In this document: positions 1-11,150 of the stretch, piece by piece
Layout of the letters: each line of letters begins with the position of its first letter
How positions within the stretch are numbered: the first letter of the stretch is position 1
Assembly (NCBI GenBank): GCA_017979445.1
Contig: CM030714.1
Location: 2,914,001 to 2,978,000 of the forward strand
Source of the DNA: Akebia trifoliata
Taxonomy: Eukaryota > Streptophyta > Magnoliopsida > Ranunculales > Lardizabalaceae
Length of the DNA stretch: 64,000 nt
Direction: 5' to 3'
Made by a program: the position numbers and the translations under genes
Notes under the pieces: model-generated
What the model was told of the DNA's origin: nothing
Database searches by the model: none
Seen by the model: only the letters and a program-made list of their open reading frames with translations

Positions 1-223
1 TAAAATAATTATTCTTTTATGATCTAAATATTTATTATTTAAATAAAAATGATCTCGTGACTAGTGATCTTATAGACTACCTTATTTATAAAAAGAAATT
101 TGTAAATATATTTTAATAAATAATTGTAGATTGAGTTAAATGGTATAACTTGGTCTCTTCCATGAGCAAGGCAAGATGCCAAACCGAGATATGAAAGCAT
201 GTTGTACTTCATAAATAATTAAA

Positions 224-651
224 GAGTCATACTGGAGTGACCTCAAGATTGTACCTCATGTCGCACGTCCTGACATGAAAGTGTATAGGTACCATAGATC
301 CTTTTTCCCATTTATCTCGATGAAAAGCATCTATGGTTCCTATACACTTTCATGTCAAGACGCTGGGGTGGAGCCAGGATTTTCTTCTAGTGGGGGCAAA
401 CTTATAGTTAATTGGAGGGGGAGGGGGCAAAAATTGGAGGAAGATGAGGGAGTGGGGGCAACAGGGTCAAATGGGGCATGTCAGTAGTTCAAAATGTAGG
501 GGTATCTCAAATTTAAGCATAAATTCAAGGGTATCTAAAATGCCTAAAAAAGTTGCGTGGGGGCAATTGCCCCCAATGTCTCCTTACTAGCTCCACCCCT
601 GTTAGGATGTGCAATATGAGATACAATCTTGAAGTCACTTCAACATTATTG
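224..651. mobile_element. MULE-type fold-back MITE (family M2), split by a hAT-like MITE
   Basis: The left half starts GAGTCATACTGGAGTGACC. The right half (602-651) returns its complement, ending in GTCACTTCAACATTATTG. Both sides are flanked by the 9-bp repeat ATAATTAAA (215-223 and 652-660), typical of Mutator-like elements. The inner arms contain ACCATAGAT and CATCTATGGTTCC, the family core. It is interrupted by a second element at 363-601. Confidence 0.75.
363..601. mobile_element. hAT-like MITE nested inside the M2 MITE
   Basis: The ends are CTGGGGTGGAGCCAGG and, inverted at the right, CTAGCTCCACCCCTG, matching the common plant hAT terminus CAGGGGCGGAGCCAG. The flanking octamers TCAAGACG and TTAGGATG differ only by transitions at three positions, as expected of an old 8-bp TSD. 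The interior is rich in GGGGGCAA, and a close relative lies at 32000-32249. Confidence 0.7.
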
Positions 652-833
652 ATAATTAAATTCCGATTGAAATGAAATCCTTTGGGAATAATGAATGAAG
701 CAGAAATCAATGTCACGACCTTAATTCAAATCTTGGATCTTCAAATTGAGAAAAAGATATTCATGCTAGAAATTAAGAAAAAGATATTCAAGAATATTTT
801 GATCATTTTAATAAATTTTGCAAAAATTTGCAG

Positions 834-2221
834 ATGTGCTCGGATACAGGGGCGGGACCTGAGAGAGACGAGTTAGATTTCGAGTTCTTGGGAAATAGAA
901 CGGGCGAGCCGTACACGATACAAACAAATGTTTACAAGAATGGGGTTGGGGGACGTGAGATGAGGCACATGCTTTGGTTTGATCCAACTGAAGAGTTTCA
1001 CTCATATTCCATTCTTTGGAACAACCATCAGATCTTGTAAGTCTTCTAATCAAACGGTTAATATTTGTGATAAACAAATTCCTAGACCAGCCATCTGAAC
1101 ATATGTTCGAAAAAAAAAAAAATAAGAATCATGCTGGAGTGACCTCAAGATTGGACCTCATATCGCACATCTTAACGTGAATAGGAATCATAGATGCTTT
1201 TTCACTTGTATCTCGAGGAAAAGCATCTATGGTTCCCGTACATACACTTTCACGTTAAGGTGTGCGATGTGAGATCACTTCAGCATTTTTTTTAAAATTA
1301 CTCTGGAGTACTTCTAGTGCAACATCAATTTCTGTCCTTACAAGACATCGACAAGATAATTTATTAGGTGTTTTGAGAGGTGAGATAACCATTCCTTTTT
1401 TCACTGCCGCTACCTCTCCCTTTCTTTCTCTTGGATTTTCTTAGAAACCCTAAAAGAAGATTTGTGGTGTGATATGTAATTTTATCTTAATAAGTAAAAG
1501 TTGGTGTTACAATAGAAGTCTTGAAATCTACTACTTTTTTACTATAGAGGCATATATTGGTTATCAAGTTTAGATAAGTAAACCTGAGAGATTTTTGCTC
1601 ATTAAAAAGTCAATCTAAGATTTCATAGAAAAGTCAATAGGGATGCCCTCTATACACATGGGTTCATGTGATTGTTTGATTTTGTTGCGGAAAAACTCCC
1701 AACAATCAATCAAGATTGATAAACTACGACAATTAAAATAGAGAAAAGAAAGAACCCAAAAGATTTACATGATATTTGAACAATGGTGAGCTTATACATT
1801 ATCATGATTTTGGTACAGGTTTTTTGTGGATCATGTTCCAGTTAGAGTGTTCAAGAACACAGACAAAGCCAACGATTTCTTCCCCAACGAGAAGCCCATG
1901 TACCTTTTCTCTAGTATTTGGAATGCTGATGAGTGGGCTACAAGAGGAGGACTAGAGAAGACTGATTGGAAAAAATCACCTTTTGTTTCCTCTTACAAGG
2001 ACTTTAATGCTGATGGTTGTCAATGGGAAGACCCATATCCTGCTTGTGTCTCTACCACCACTAACAACTGGTGGGACCAATATGATGCTTGGCATCTCTC
2101 TGATACTCAAAAGGAGGATTTTGCTTGGGTTGAGAGAAATCTGGTTATTTATGATTATTGCAAGGATACAGAGAGGTATCCTGATTTACCTGTCGAGTGT
2201 TCATTAAGTCCATGGGATTGA
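834..2221 (+). CDS. XTH: Xyloglucan endotransglucosylase/hydrolase, 3' two exons (5' part outside the window)
   Basis: GH16 enzyme that cuts and rejoins xyloglucan in the cell wall. Exon 834-1036 follows TTTGCAG and ends before GTAAGT. Exon 1819-2221 follows GGTACAG and ends in TGA. The phases join (67 codons + 2 nt), giving 201 visible residues of a family usually near 290. The first exon has the GH16 catalytic motif DELDFEFLG (two acidic catalytic Glu), then the N-glycosylation site NRTG, as is usual in XTHs. The second has [11 protein letters not shown], the long [19 protein letters not shown] block and the cysteine-bearing XET_C tail, ending SPWD. The [15 protein letters not shown] form and SPW end resemble the XTH1-3/11 type, from memory of the family. 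No signal-peptide exon is visible in 1-833, so it must lie upstream or be lost. The 782-bp intron carries a MITE and an LTR scrap. Confidence 0.93.
1126..1290. mobile_element. M2-family fold-back MITE in the XTH intron
   Basis: Inverted arms run from GAATCATGCTGGAGTGACC to GAGATCACTTCAGCA, with the core GGAATCATAGATGC mirrored by GCATCTATGGTTCC and the centre TATCTCGAGG. The TSD is obscured by A and T runs at both edges. Confidence 0.7.
1676..1780 (-). repeat. LTR-retrotransposon remnant in the XTH intron
   Basis: GATTGATAAACTACGA followed by AAGATTTACATG matches, in the same order, the reversed Copia-like LTR segment at 2455-2640. It looks like a short scrap of the same LTR family on the minus strand. 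Confidence 0.4.
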
Positions 2222-3278
2222 TTGATCATTAATCAAGAACAAAAATGCAAATTATTATCATTCATTCTTTTTTTTCTTTTTTCTCTCTTTTCTTTTTGTA
2301 GTTAATAAATGAAATTTTGAATTATTATTTTATATTGAATAATTAAGTGGGTAGTTATTTGTTTTATTTATGTATTATTAGCAATTTTCAAAGTGGTAGA
2401 AGTTCTATCATGGTTTTTGGACAAGTCAATGTTGCATAAAACCTCCCTTAGATTGACCATGATTGATAAACTACGAAGATTCAGAATCAAAGAATACAAA
2501 ACACAAGAGATTTACATGGATCGATTAGATTGCCTACTTCCACTGGCAACGATGATAATTCTTTATTGATGAAAACTGTGAAAATATAATACAATACAAT
2601 ATATATATATATATAGTGTGCAAGGGTGAAACCCTCGACAGGTGCAAGGCCCCCCCTCCGACTTAAGATAAATCAAAAAATTAATAACTCTAGTTAGGAT
2701 CATAAACCAACAGTCAAACCCTTTAAAATCCTAAATAATTTTAAAAAATCCTCCTACTTATGTCAATAACAATTGAACTTCACGTAGGTGGATAGAATAA
2801 GTATAAAATGGTACTATTAATGATTTTGAACATGCGATAGTATCTTGCAAAGAAATTCGGATTGCAATGCAAAATCTATATACATTTATGCTTCATGTCC
2901 TGCAAAATGACCCAAAAGATGGGACTTCCTCAGCTTGTCTATGACAATAGTCTGTGATGGTACAAAAGGGATCCCAAGGAAACGTGAACTAAAGAATAGA
3001 GCTAGCTGCTTGATGAACATAGTCATGCTAGAGTTTTTTTTACTTTGAAAATCTCAATAGATTGAGACTTTGATATTTCGAGACTAACTAGTGAAAAATC
3101 ACCTTAGCACTAACAATTCTATTACTTAAAAATCTATCTTTAGACTCCTTGAGGATAATTACACTTGCACTCCTTTAAAAACTCAAATCAATCTCCCTCA
3201 TAGAGTTTTAAAAACTCAAATCAATTTCTTTTTGAGAAGTAAGCATTCCTTTTATAATTCACCTTCTTTTGTTTTGGT
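2222..3278. other. XTH 3' region and an LTR remnant
   Basis: Just after the XTH stop is a pyrimidine-rich tract followed by AATAAATGAAATTTTGAA, a plausible 3' UTR and polyadenylation region. The LTR-like segment at 2455-2760 follows. The rest is AT-rich, with a short repeat of AAAAACTCAAATCAAT near 3177-3225. No coding signal was seen. Confidence 0.5.
2455..2760 (-). repeat. Copia-like LTR fragment, minus strand
   Basis: Reverse-complemented, this reads AGTTTTCATCAATAAAGAA, GTAAATCTCTTGTGTT and CTTCGTAGTTTATCAATC in order, the same run as at 55435-55580 on the plus strand. The pattern is typical of the R-U5 end of plant Copia LTRs. No internal domain or second LTR was found, so it is a solo or truncated LTR. 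Confidence 0.5.
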
Positions 3279-3305
3279 TATATATATATATATATATATA
3301 TATAT

Positions 3306-3679
3306 GGGTCAGGTTCAAAGGACAACCATTTCAACACACATATAGACAACGTGTTTTGTCTTATATGGGCAAAAATGTTTAGAATGGACTGATTTTTTGT
3401 GAGGATGATCTCTGTGATGAGGAGATCATCCTTGCCAAAAATCAGCTCATTATGAAACTTCTAGACCGTCCAATTTTTGTTGAAAAGTTATAGACCGTCC
3501 AATTTTTGTAAATCAATTTTGATGGGGTTACAAGTTTTGGAATGGGATGATTTTTTGCCAGGATGATCCCCTCATCACAGAGATCATCCTCACAAAAAAT
3601 CAGTCCATTCCAAATATTTTTGCCCATATAAGACAAAACACGTTGTCTATATGTGTGTTGAAATGGTTGTCCTTTGAAC

Positions 3680-3682
<3 letters not shown>
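3306..3682. mobile_element. Double-hairpin MITE in a TA microsatellite (family M4, copy E1)
   Basis: The element lies between (TA)n runs at 3279-3305 and 3684-3719. The outer arm GGGTCAGGTTCAAAGGACAA is returned inverted at the right end as TTGTCCTTTGAACCTGA. Inside are two palindromic units, each built from GAATGG-CTGATTTTTTG, GAGGATGATCTC and their complements. A spacer with two copies of GACCGTCCAATTTTTGT separates them. No protein is encoded. Confidence 0.85.
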
Positions 3683-3719
<37 letters not shown>

Positions 3720-3723
<4 letters not shown>

Positions 3724-4072
3724 CCCGTTCAATGGCTAATTTTTTGGCAAAACATTTTTCAAAACAAGAGTTAGAAGTTTTGGAATGGGCTGATTTTTGG
3801 TGAGGATGATCTCTACGGTGAGGAGATTATCATCAGCAAAAATCAGCCCATTCCAAACTTCTAATCCCATAAAAAATAATTTACAAAAAATGGACAGTCC
3901 ACGATTTTTCAACTTGTAAACATGGGTTAGAAGTTTTGGAATGGGCTGATTTTTGGTGAGGATGATCTCCTCACCGTAGAGATCATCCTCACCAAAAATC
4001 AGCCCATTCCAAAACTTCCAACTCATATTTTGAAAAATGTTTTATTAAAAAGTTAGTCATTGAACACTACCC
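3720..4072. mobile_element. Double-hairpin MITE in a TA microsatellite (family M4, copy E2)
   Basis: TA runs flank both ends. The outer arms are GGGTCCCGTTCAATGGCTAA and, inverted, GTTAGTCATTGAACACTACCC. Both internal units carry TTGGAATGGGCTGATTTTTG, GAGGATGATCTC and GATCATCCTCACC, and the spacer carries GGACAGTCCACGATTTTTCA. The core matches E1, but the outer arm is unrelated to that of E1. Confidence 0.85.
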
Positions 4073-4108
<36 letters not shown>

Positions 4109-5003
4109 AAGAGAGAGAGAGAAAATTAAATAAAAAAATCAAGGTTGAGGCTTTTTTGTTGATTTGGCTTGAACAGCTCAAATTTTCTTGACGATGGTCT
4201 TTCTTCTTCATGATCACATCGGGGCACCAATATGGTACCTGCCAAACAATTTCAAATACAAGTAAAAACGTCAATTGTAGAGAATAATAGAAAAGTTTTC
4301 ATTATCTGAGAGTTTAGCTTAAGAACTTGCCTTTTAAAGTTTTTTTCCTAAAAAAATCTTTAAAAATCCTTTCTTTTGAGATCTTTCCTCCTATTTATAT
4401 ATAGGTTCTCATCTTTCTTTAATCTCCTTGCTCAACATGTCACCACCTTATCTTATTCACGGGGATTGGGATTTATCTCATTCTAAATCATTCGTCTTCA
4501 ATATGCTTGAAAATAAAATAGAAAATTTGAAAAAATACTAATTTTTTTCGTACGTCTTCGATATGCTTGAAAATGATTTATTTATTTATTTTTTTTCAAA
4601 TCCTTTATATCATAATGAAGTCTCCAAACATGATTGGGATGTTAAGAATCAAATTTTTTTTTAAAGATGAAAATGGTGAATTCAAACGGTTAGAGCACAT
4701 TTGGATTTGTAAAATGTGGCGAGGGAGGTGCAGGGACTGATTAGAAAGAAAAGTTCTACCAAATGGACTACTAAGAGAAGTCCTAAAACTTAAGGATTAA
4801 TTAGAAAGAAATTCCTACGGCAGGGTCTTTAAGTAATTTTTCGTAAAACTTAAAACCGGGTACGAGAAGTCGAGAAACGAGATTGAGAGACACAAATAAT
4901 TGAATAACAACTCCGTGTAAGCGTGTACAAATAGCGATATTGGTTGTGGGCTGAGCTCTATAGTTTTCTCGGAAGAACTCTGAAACAGTAAATCCAGACA
5001 ACA
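4073..5003. other. Intergenic, microsatellites and CRIPT 5' region
   Basis: Starts with a TA run (4073-4091) and a GA-rich run (4092-4122). ATATGCTTGAAAAT occurs twice (near 4501 and 4561), each following CGTCTTC. The last 250 bases lead into the CRIPT start and presumably hold its promoter and 5' UTR, but no clear TATA box was seen. Confidence 0.45.
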
Positions 5004-8000
5004 ATGGTGTGCGAGAAGTGTAAGTTTCTTCTCTACTTATCCTGCGCACCCGTTCTCTATTTTAGCAATTAGGCTTGAATTGATCGATCGATTGATTGAT
5101 TGATTGTTTGAGATTTTGATGTTATAGGTGAGAAGAAGCTAACGAAGGTGATAGTACCAGACAAGTGGAAAGAAGGAGCAAGCAACACCACAGAAGGCGG
5201 TGGCCGTAAGATCAACGAGAACAAGCTTCTCTCCAAGAAAAACAGGTTCTAATTCGCCTTTTTTTCACATTAGATTTTGATTTTGTAATTTAGGGTTTTA
5301 CGATACAAATTTTTCTTTCCAATAAAAACTTGAAGAAAAAAAAAATCCATACTTTTGAAGAAAATTGCGGGATTTTGATTGGGAAAAAAACATTAGACCA
5401 TCACAAATTTAGCAAAATCTTAAGAATGTAATTGTGAATGAAGATAAGGTCTTTTTTTTTTTATCGGTAAAAAAAAATTAGGGTTTCTTTAGTTGGAGGG
5501 AAGGGAAGGGAACAGAGGGTCCCCTTGTGAGGAAAGGGGGATAAAGATTAGGGTAGAAAACTGATCTCTACCTATAATTTGCCCTAGAATCCTCTTTTAT
5601 CTTAGATGATATATGCAAAATGTGCAATCTTGCTATTTTTGATAATCTCTTCTCTTGACCTTCAAATTTAGATCCTCTTTGCCCATATTACCCCCCAATG
5701 GCAGTGTTAACTGTGATTTTTTTGCCCCACCCATGTTAACTTGGAAAAGTTCTTTTGAGGTGATAGGGAGGAAATTTTACTAAGTGAGATTGGAAAATAT
5801 CATTTTTTTTTGCTTAGTAGATCGAAAAATATCTTACTCCTAAAAGGAAAGGAGGGTTGAGATTAGAAGTTTAAGTGTTATAAATAGGGCTCTCCTAGGA
5901 ATGGTTACGGATTAAAGAGTTCAAGCCTTAGGAAGAATGTTAGAGCAACTCCAATAGCAATGCTAAATTTTCCATTTATGAGACGACGTTGGAGATGCTC
6001 TAAATTGGTAGCAATTCCAAATAAGGAACGAACTCCAATAAGTGCACTCCAACGTGCAAGTCTCAAATAGGCTCTCAAATTTGGAATATACTAAAATCGA
6101 TTCTAGGTTAGGAATTGATTCTAGTATATCTCAAAATTTGTTAGGGTGGATGATGTGGGAGTTCTTATTTATCAAAATCTCATCCAATATATTAAAATTT
6201 GAAGAAGTCAAACTTTTATAAATTTTAATTTATTAAAATGCCACCAACGGCACTGAGATGAATATTTATTTATGTAAATGATACTCAATTACTTTTTTTA
6301 AAAAATGAAACATTGCAGTGCAGTATGTCAAATGTGACATTTTTTGCACTTTAGAACACCTCCAACGTTGTCTCAAAAGAAACTGTTTTTGGAGCTTCAA
6401 AAAATGAATCTAGAGAGTAACTTATATTTATAGAAGGAATGTTGAGAAATTCATTGAAACGACCTTGGAAAAGTTCTTTTGGGATTGTAGGGAGGAATTA
6501 TACAAACATTACTTAGTGAGATCGAAAAATATCTTACTCCTAAGAGAGTCCATTTGGCATTCATGTTGAAGGACATTCATTGGAGTTCATTCTATTTTTT
6601 GAAATTGCTACCCATTTAGAGTGTCTCCAGTACCATCCCATAAATGGGTAGCAATTCCCAAAAAATAAAAACAAACTCCAACCTGTTCTCGTCCCATAAA
6701 GTTCCAGTTCTCTAACCTGTTCTTGTTCTCAAATGAGAGATATCAGTATTGTCTTTTCTGGGTCCATTAATTTGGGATTCACACATTTCGTCTAGAGTGG
6801 CATTTCTTTGGTTTGCTACTCTAGAGACAAATTACTATTGACTTCTATATGATTTACAGTGAACGGCTTAGTTACCTATTGATTCATTGACTCATGGATC
6901 TCCTTGGCTAGGAAGATTTGGTCCTATTTCTTCTAGATATTCTTTATGTGCAAGACTCCCAGTTGGTACTATCACTTTTCAATCATGGTAGAATAGTTTG
7001 TTTAATGCTAGAAGCGGGGATCCTTTGGAGAATGCTTCCATTTGCAATATGTTGGAATGTTTGGATAGAGAAGAAACAAAAGGACCTTTGAGGGTATTTA
7101 AGCCACCCACTGGACATTATACTGGCTGTTAAGGACTATATATTCTAATGGGCCAATCTCTTCCCAGAACTCCTGGGAATATTTTTTGAGCAATTAATAT
7201 TCAGATGGGATTTGATCACGGACAAGCACATCAAAGGGCTGGTTTCCAGCAGGGTTGATTTTTGTAGTTGGTTATCAGAAGGGTGTGTTGGATATGTTTA
7301 AACTATAAAACCATTTATTAACGTTGTTTATAAGTGGAGGTCTCTTTGGGTGGAGCACCATCTTTAGTGTTCTTATTATAATACCTTCTGTATTCAGTGA
7401 ACTACATGCCTACTCATTTCATAATTTCAAAATTCTTCTGTCTTCCACAAATTGAAATAGCGCAAGTATCCGTAGAAAACACAAAATGGGACATCAGATA
7501 TGGTAGGATTTGTTGACATTACTATACGAGATTTGAAGTGCACCACATTAATGAGTCCTTGCTAGTTGCTAGCATGCACTCACTACAGGACTGAGAGGGA
7601 AGAATTTCATTGGAGTCAGAGGACGTTGAACAAATGGCTTATGCACGTGTGTTGGCGTCTGATATGGGTACGAAGTATAAAATTGAATGACCTCCACTGA
7701 CCCTTTACTCTTTTTTTTTTTTATTTTTGTTGATAGATAAAAGGGAAGATATATTTAAAAAGGAGGACGGTCAAGGTGACCAACCCAAAGTGAAGCAACT
7801 TTCAACCAACACATACTACATTAGAGAGAGATTACAGACCGACTCCCACCTCCCAATAAAATCAGCAAAGAACACTCCCCTAAACTCCTTAAATGCCTTA
7901 CACCCAAACAAATAGCAACCCCAAAATAGATAAAACAGTGTCATGGTCCAAATGCACCGTGTTTTCAAAATACCTACTATACCTTTCCTTTCGAAATCCC

Positions 8001-10293
8001 CAACAAATTTGCTTCAAATAAGATTCCATAAAATCTTTTTAGAAGAAGAAAAACTAGACTACCACAACCAAGAGAGGAGTGAGGAGTTGACCCACTTAGG
8101 GAAGCACCCGAACATTCCGAAGAGAGACAAGAAGTGCTAGCAAATCTCTTAATCAAAACCACAATGGATAAGGATGTGATCAACCGACTCATCACACTTT
8201 TTACAGAGCTTACATACATAGGGACCTGCAAAACCCCTATGCTCTGATACCTCTGTGCAGTGATATTTTTTGTTTTATGTTCAGGGCCATATTTGTGGAT
8301 TGCTTTTGTTTTGTATTAAGCGCACAATATGATAACAACACTTTTATTAAGAAGTGTATTAAGATTGTATATAGATAAACTACTATGATTTAGTAAATCA
8401 TATTAACGATACAAAAGTAATAGTTCAAAAAAAAATATTTCAATAAATTAAATTTTTTATAAGTATAACTTTATTGAATAAGAACAAATATGTATAAAAG
8501 GCAGTCGAGATGACCAGCCTTGCAACAAAGAACAAAAAGCTAACTTGAACACACAAAGTCCCACCTAAATACAAGCTCTTATGGAAAAAAAAAAAAACTC
8601 CTTTAAAATCTATGAACAACTTACACCAAAATAAAAGCAACCCTAAAATATTAATAATAAGCTCCCGAGTTGAGGATTCTTTTCTATGGAAAACTCTCTT
8701 GTTCCTCTCCAACCAAGTCCCCTAGCACAGTGCAAATGGAAGAAGACTCTAAAGTATTTTTTTTCTTCCAAAGAACAAAGATTGATCCCAAACATTGAAA
8801 GAGAGACAAGACTGATTTTGGAACTGCCCAACTGAGGTTGAAGAGGGCTAGGAAATGGGACCAAAGAGATGAGGTGAGAGGGCAGTGCAACAAGATGTGA
8901 TCCACCGATTCTCCATTAGACTTGCAAAGGAAGCAAAAGTTAGGCATCAAGACGTCTGTTTAAATGAGATGGTTGATTGTTAGGAATTTGTCTTGAGAAG
9001 CTAACCAAATGAAAAAAAGACACCTTTGAGCCCCAAATGATCAAGGCTGAAAAATGGTAACTAGGTTGAGAGGGATTCTGCAAAGCTGAGAAAAAGCATC
9101 TTATCGATTTCTTCGACAAATGTGCTGGCATGTAGTTACACATGGGTACAATACTATGCCTGACATGGAAAATTCTTAGGTGATGGTGTCTCCTTGTCAC
9201 ATAGCTTATGCTTAAAAAGAGAAACCCTATCCTATTTGTAATGAAGTACTTGAATTTTGATTAGAAGAATAATTCCACTTGTTTAATTACTAATCATGTG
9301 AATTCCAGAACTAATCAAGTAGATTTTAATGAATATCTCTTGTAGTGATTATTGTCCCAGTTTTAAAATTTTAATCATTCCAATGTTCATTTAGAAAGGA
9401 CTGATGGTAATGCCCGAACAGGATCTTAATTTACCACTCAGATATTTGTGAGTACTTTGAGTTGTAGAAAGTCGATTGAGATGGTTTGGGCATGTTCAAC
9501 GAAGGCTGCTTACATCCCCATTAGAAGGTGCTGGAAGGGATAGAGGAAGAACTAAAAGAATGTGGATTGATACGGTGCAAGTGGGTATGAACACACTTTC
9601 AATAAGATAAGACATGGTTCTGGACAAAATTGAATGGAGGAACGAAATTTGTTTAGCTGGATAAGGCTACCAAGATGATGATGATTAAATAATCTGTCCA
9701 CTTATTCATTTATGTACACTTTTCATATAAAATCCCTTCATTTTAATACTTTAATAATAATAAATTGTTTTATTATCGTCAGCTTTTCTGACTCACTACA
9801 TGCCTCTAATGACCCAATAGTATTATAGATGTCTATGAATCAATTAGAAAGTTGAGGAGGGAAGACCAAATCCTCAAATGTGCCACTGTAAATCCTGGAT
9901 TACTAGTTTTCCTTGTGTTAATATTAAACATATTTTTTGTACAGAGTTTTTCATTGTGATTTCATCTTCCATTTGACTTCTCACTTTGATGGGTGTATTT
10001 GTTCTGATTATTATTATTTTTTTCCTCGCAGATGGACTCCATATGGAACAACGAAGTGCATCATTTGCAAGCAACAAGTCCACCAAGATGGCAAATATTG
10101 TCACACCTGTGCTTATACCAAAGGTAATGAAATTGAACGCCTTAAAATGACCTGTGTTTACTAAATTGTGAGTTTTAATCACATTCATTACTTTGGGAGA
10201 AGTTTCTGAATTGTTTTTGTATGTGTAGGAGTCTGCGCAATGTGCGGTAAGCAAGTAATCGACACCAAGTTGTACAAGCAAAGCAATGTTTGA
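5004..10293 (+). CDS. CRIPT: CRIPT homologue, small cysteine-rich zinc protein, four exons
   Basis: Exons: 5004-5019, 5128-5245, 10032-10123 and 10229-10293. All junctions are GT-AG and in phase, giving 96 residues against about 100 in animal CRIPT. The first exon is only 16 nt and encodes MVCEK plus one base. The protein begins MVCEKCEKKLTKVIVPDKWK and carries paired cysteine motifs CEKC, CIIC, CHTC and CAMC, expected to bind zinc. The tail YKQSNV matches the family's PDZ-binding-type end (YKQTSV in animals). In animals CRIPT binds PSD-95 and has been linked to the minor spliceosome; plants lack PSD-95, so the plant role is inferred to be RNA- or zinc-related. The second intron is 4.8 kb and full of LINE debris, yet every exon is open. 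Confidence 0.95.
5246..6990. other. CRIPT intron 2, first part
   Basis: AT-rich non-coding intron sequence with MITE-like pieces around 5940-6660 and no coding signal. A repeat built from TGAGATTGGAAAATATC (5785) and TGAGATCGAAAAATATC (6508) occurs twice. Confidence 0.5.
5940..6660. repeat. MITE-like pieces with GAGCAACTCCAA / TTGGAGATGCTC ends
   Basis: GAGCAACTCCAATAGCAATG at 5943 is answered by GTTGGAGATGCTCTA at 5989. Related strings recur: CGAACTCCAATAAGTG at 6028, CACCTCCAACGTTGTCTC at 6358 and GTGTCTCCAGTACCATCCC at 6621. These GAGCAxCTCCAA ends are common in plant PIF/Harbinger-type MITEs. The pieces are degraded and the boundaries of single elements were not resolved. Confidence 0.4.
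6990..7360 (+). pseudogene. LINE reverse-transcriptase C-terminal fragment, plus strand
   Basis: Around 7030-7100 the plus strand reads LWRMLPFAICWNVWIE and, after a one-base frameshift, RNKRTFEG. This is the usual 'LPxAICWxIWxERNxRxFE' block at the C-terminus of plant non-LTR retrotransposon ORF2. Stops follow. It lies in CRIPT intron 2, sense to the host gene. Confidence 0.65.
7709..8225 (-). pseudogene. LINE 3' fragment with zf-RVT domain, minus strand
   Basis: On the minus strand 8215-8150 reads CKLCKKCDESVDHILIHCGF, the zinc-binding reverse-transcriptase motif (zf-RVT) of plant LINEs. Stops and frameshifts follow. The T-run at 7711-7724 on the plus strand is the expected poly(A) tail of a minus-strand LINE. 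Confidence 0.75.
8437..9215 (-). pseudogene. Second LINE 3' fragment with zf-RVT domain, minus strand
   Basis: At 8950-8800 the minus strand reads MPNFCFLCKSNGESVDHILL followed by HCPLTSSLWSHF, again zf-RVT. Just upstream, in another frame, is an SKVSFF-like block plus PNNQPSH, the typical 'GKVxFFxWLA...KILTIDNL' lead-in. The 3' side around 8440-8560 resembles that of the fragment at 7727-7800, so the two are related subfamilies. It is frameshifted and dead. Confidence 0.75.
9455..9690 (+). pseudogene. LINE ORF2 C-terminal tail, plus strand
   Basis: Translation from about 9470 gives RLRWFGHVQRRLLTSPLEGA, then GRDRGRTKRMWIDTVQVGMN, a stop, then DMVLDKIEWRNEICLAG. This is the conserved 'RWFGHVxRR...GRGRPKxTWxxxxxxDM...RxxWRxxI' tail found after many plant LINE reverse transcriptases. 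It is a fragment with in-frame stops. Confidence 0.75.
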
Positions 10294-11150
10294 TGCAAAT
10301 CAGACATTATTATCTTCTCTTTGTCGGCTCTTGACTGATGTAAATTTGCTTAATCCTGTCTTGTTACTTGTAACAAAGAACAATTCCATCATTACAACAA
10401 GAACTTCTTACATCTGTTCTCATAGCTCTCGAAGCATGCAACTATAAACATTGTTTTCTACTTCTAAAGGTGTCTTTCTTTTCCGATATAGTATCCAACT
10501 TAGTATTCAATATTCCACAACTTCCATGATATTTATTTGCATATAACTTGTCATCCAATTAGTTGATGTATGTACAGATTTGAATGATTTGGGTTTCGAT
10601 ATGGGATTATAGTTTTGTTGTTTCTTGATTTCATTTCTGTTTTGGGTATTATTATGGACCTCGAAAGAATGATTTGAATTGACAAAAGCCTAGTTATATT
10701 CATCACTGACATTAAGATTTAACAGTTAGATTCTCTCTTTGATGGAGCAATTCTGAAAAGTTTGGTTGAAAACTGCTAAAATTTTTTGGTACAGTCGATC
10801 TTATTTCCATCATCTTTGCTTGTGACATTCTAGCTCAAACTACAATGTGGTTTAAAGTTTTGTGCCATTTTTAAATGTTGTTTTCCAAGATATGTCGATT
10901 AGATCCTTTGGAATATTGACCTAAACACTGAATATTTTGGGAATGTTGTGGAGACTCTAAATTCTTCTTCCAATTGAGACAAGTGGTACTTTGTGGGAAA
11001 ATTCCCAAGAAGGTAGACAAAAATTGTAAAATTCCAAAACAAGAACACTTTTTATTAATCTTTTTTGAATTAAAATGTTTTCATTAAAGTTGAATTTTTT
11101 TTTTTCCTATTCTATAAAACAGTAAATATAAAAATAAAAAAAAAGTTATT

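Larger units (their letters stand above)
1..833. other. AT-rich XTH intron or upstream sequence with a nested MITE
   Basis: The AG acceptor of the XTH exon is at 832-833, so this stretch is most simply the end of an XTH intron. It holds the composite MITE at 224-651 and otherwise AT-rich sequence with no coding signal. Confidence 0.6.

Noticed and set aside
3300..4080. CRISPR-like array suggested by repeated GATGATCTC/GAGATCATCC units
   Set aside because: The units are inverted pairs of a plant MITE, without regular spacers, and CRISPR arrays do not occur in plant nuclear DNA.
9874..10281. Minus-strand 135-codon open frame over CRIPT exons 3-4
   Set aside because: It is antisense to well-supported CRIPT exons and has no domain of its own.
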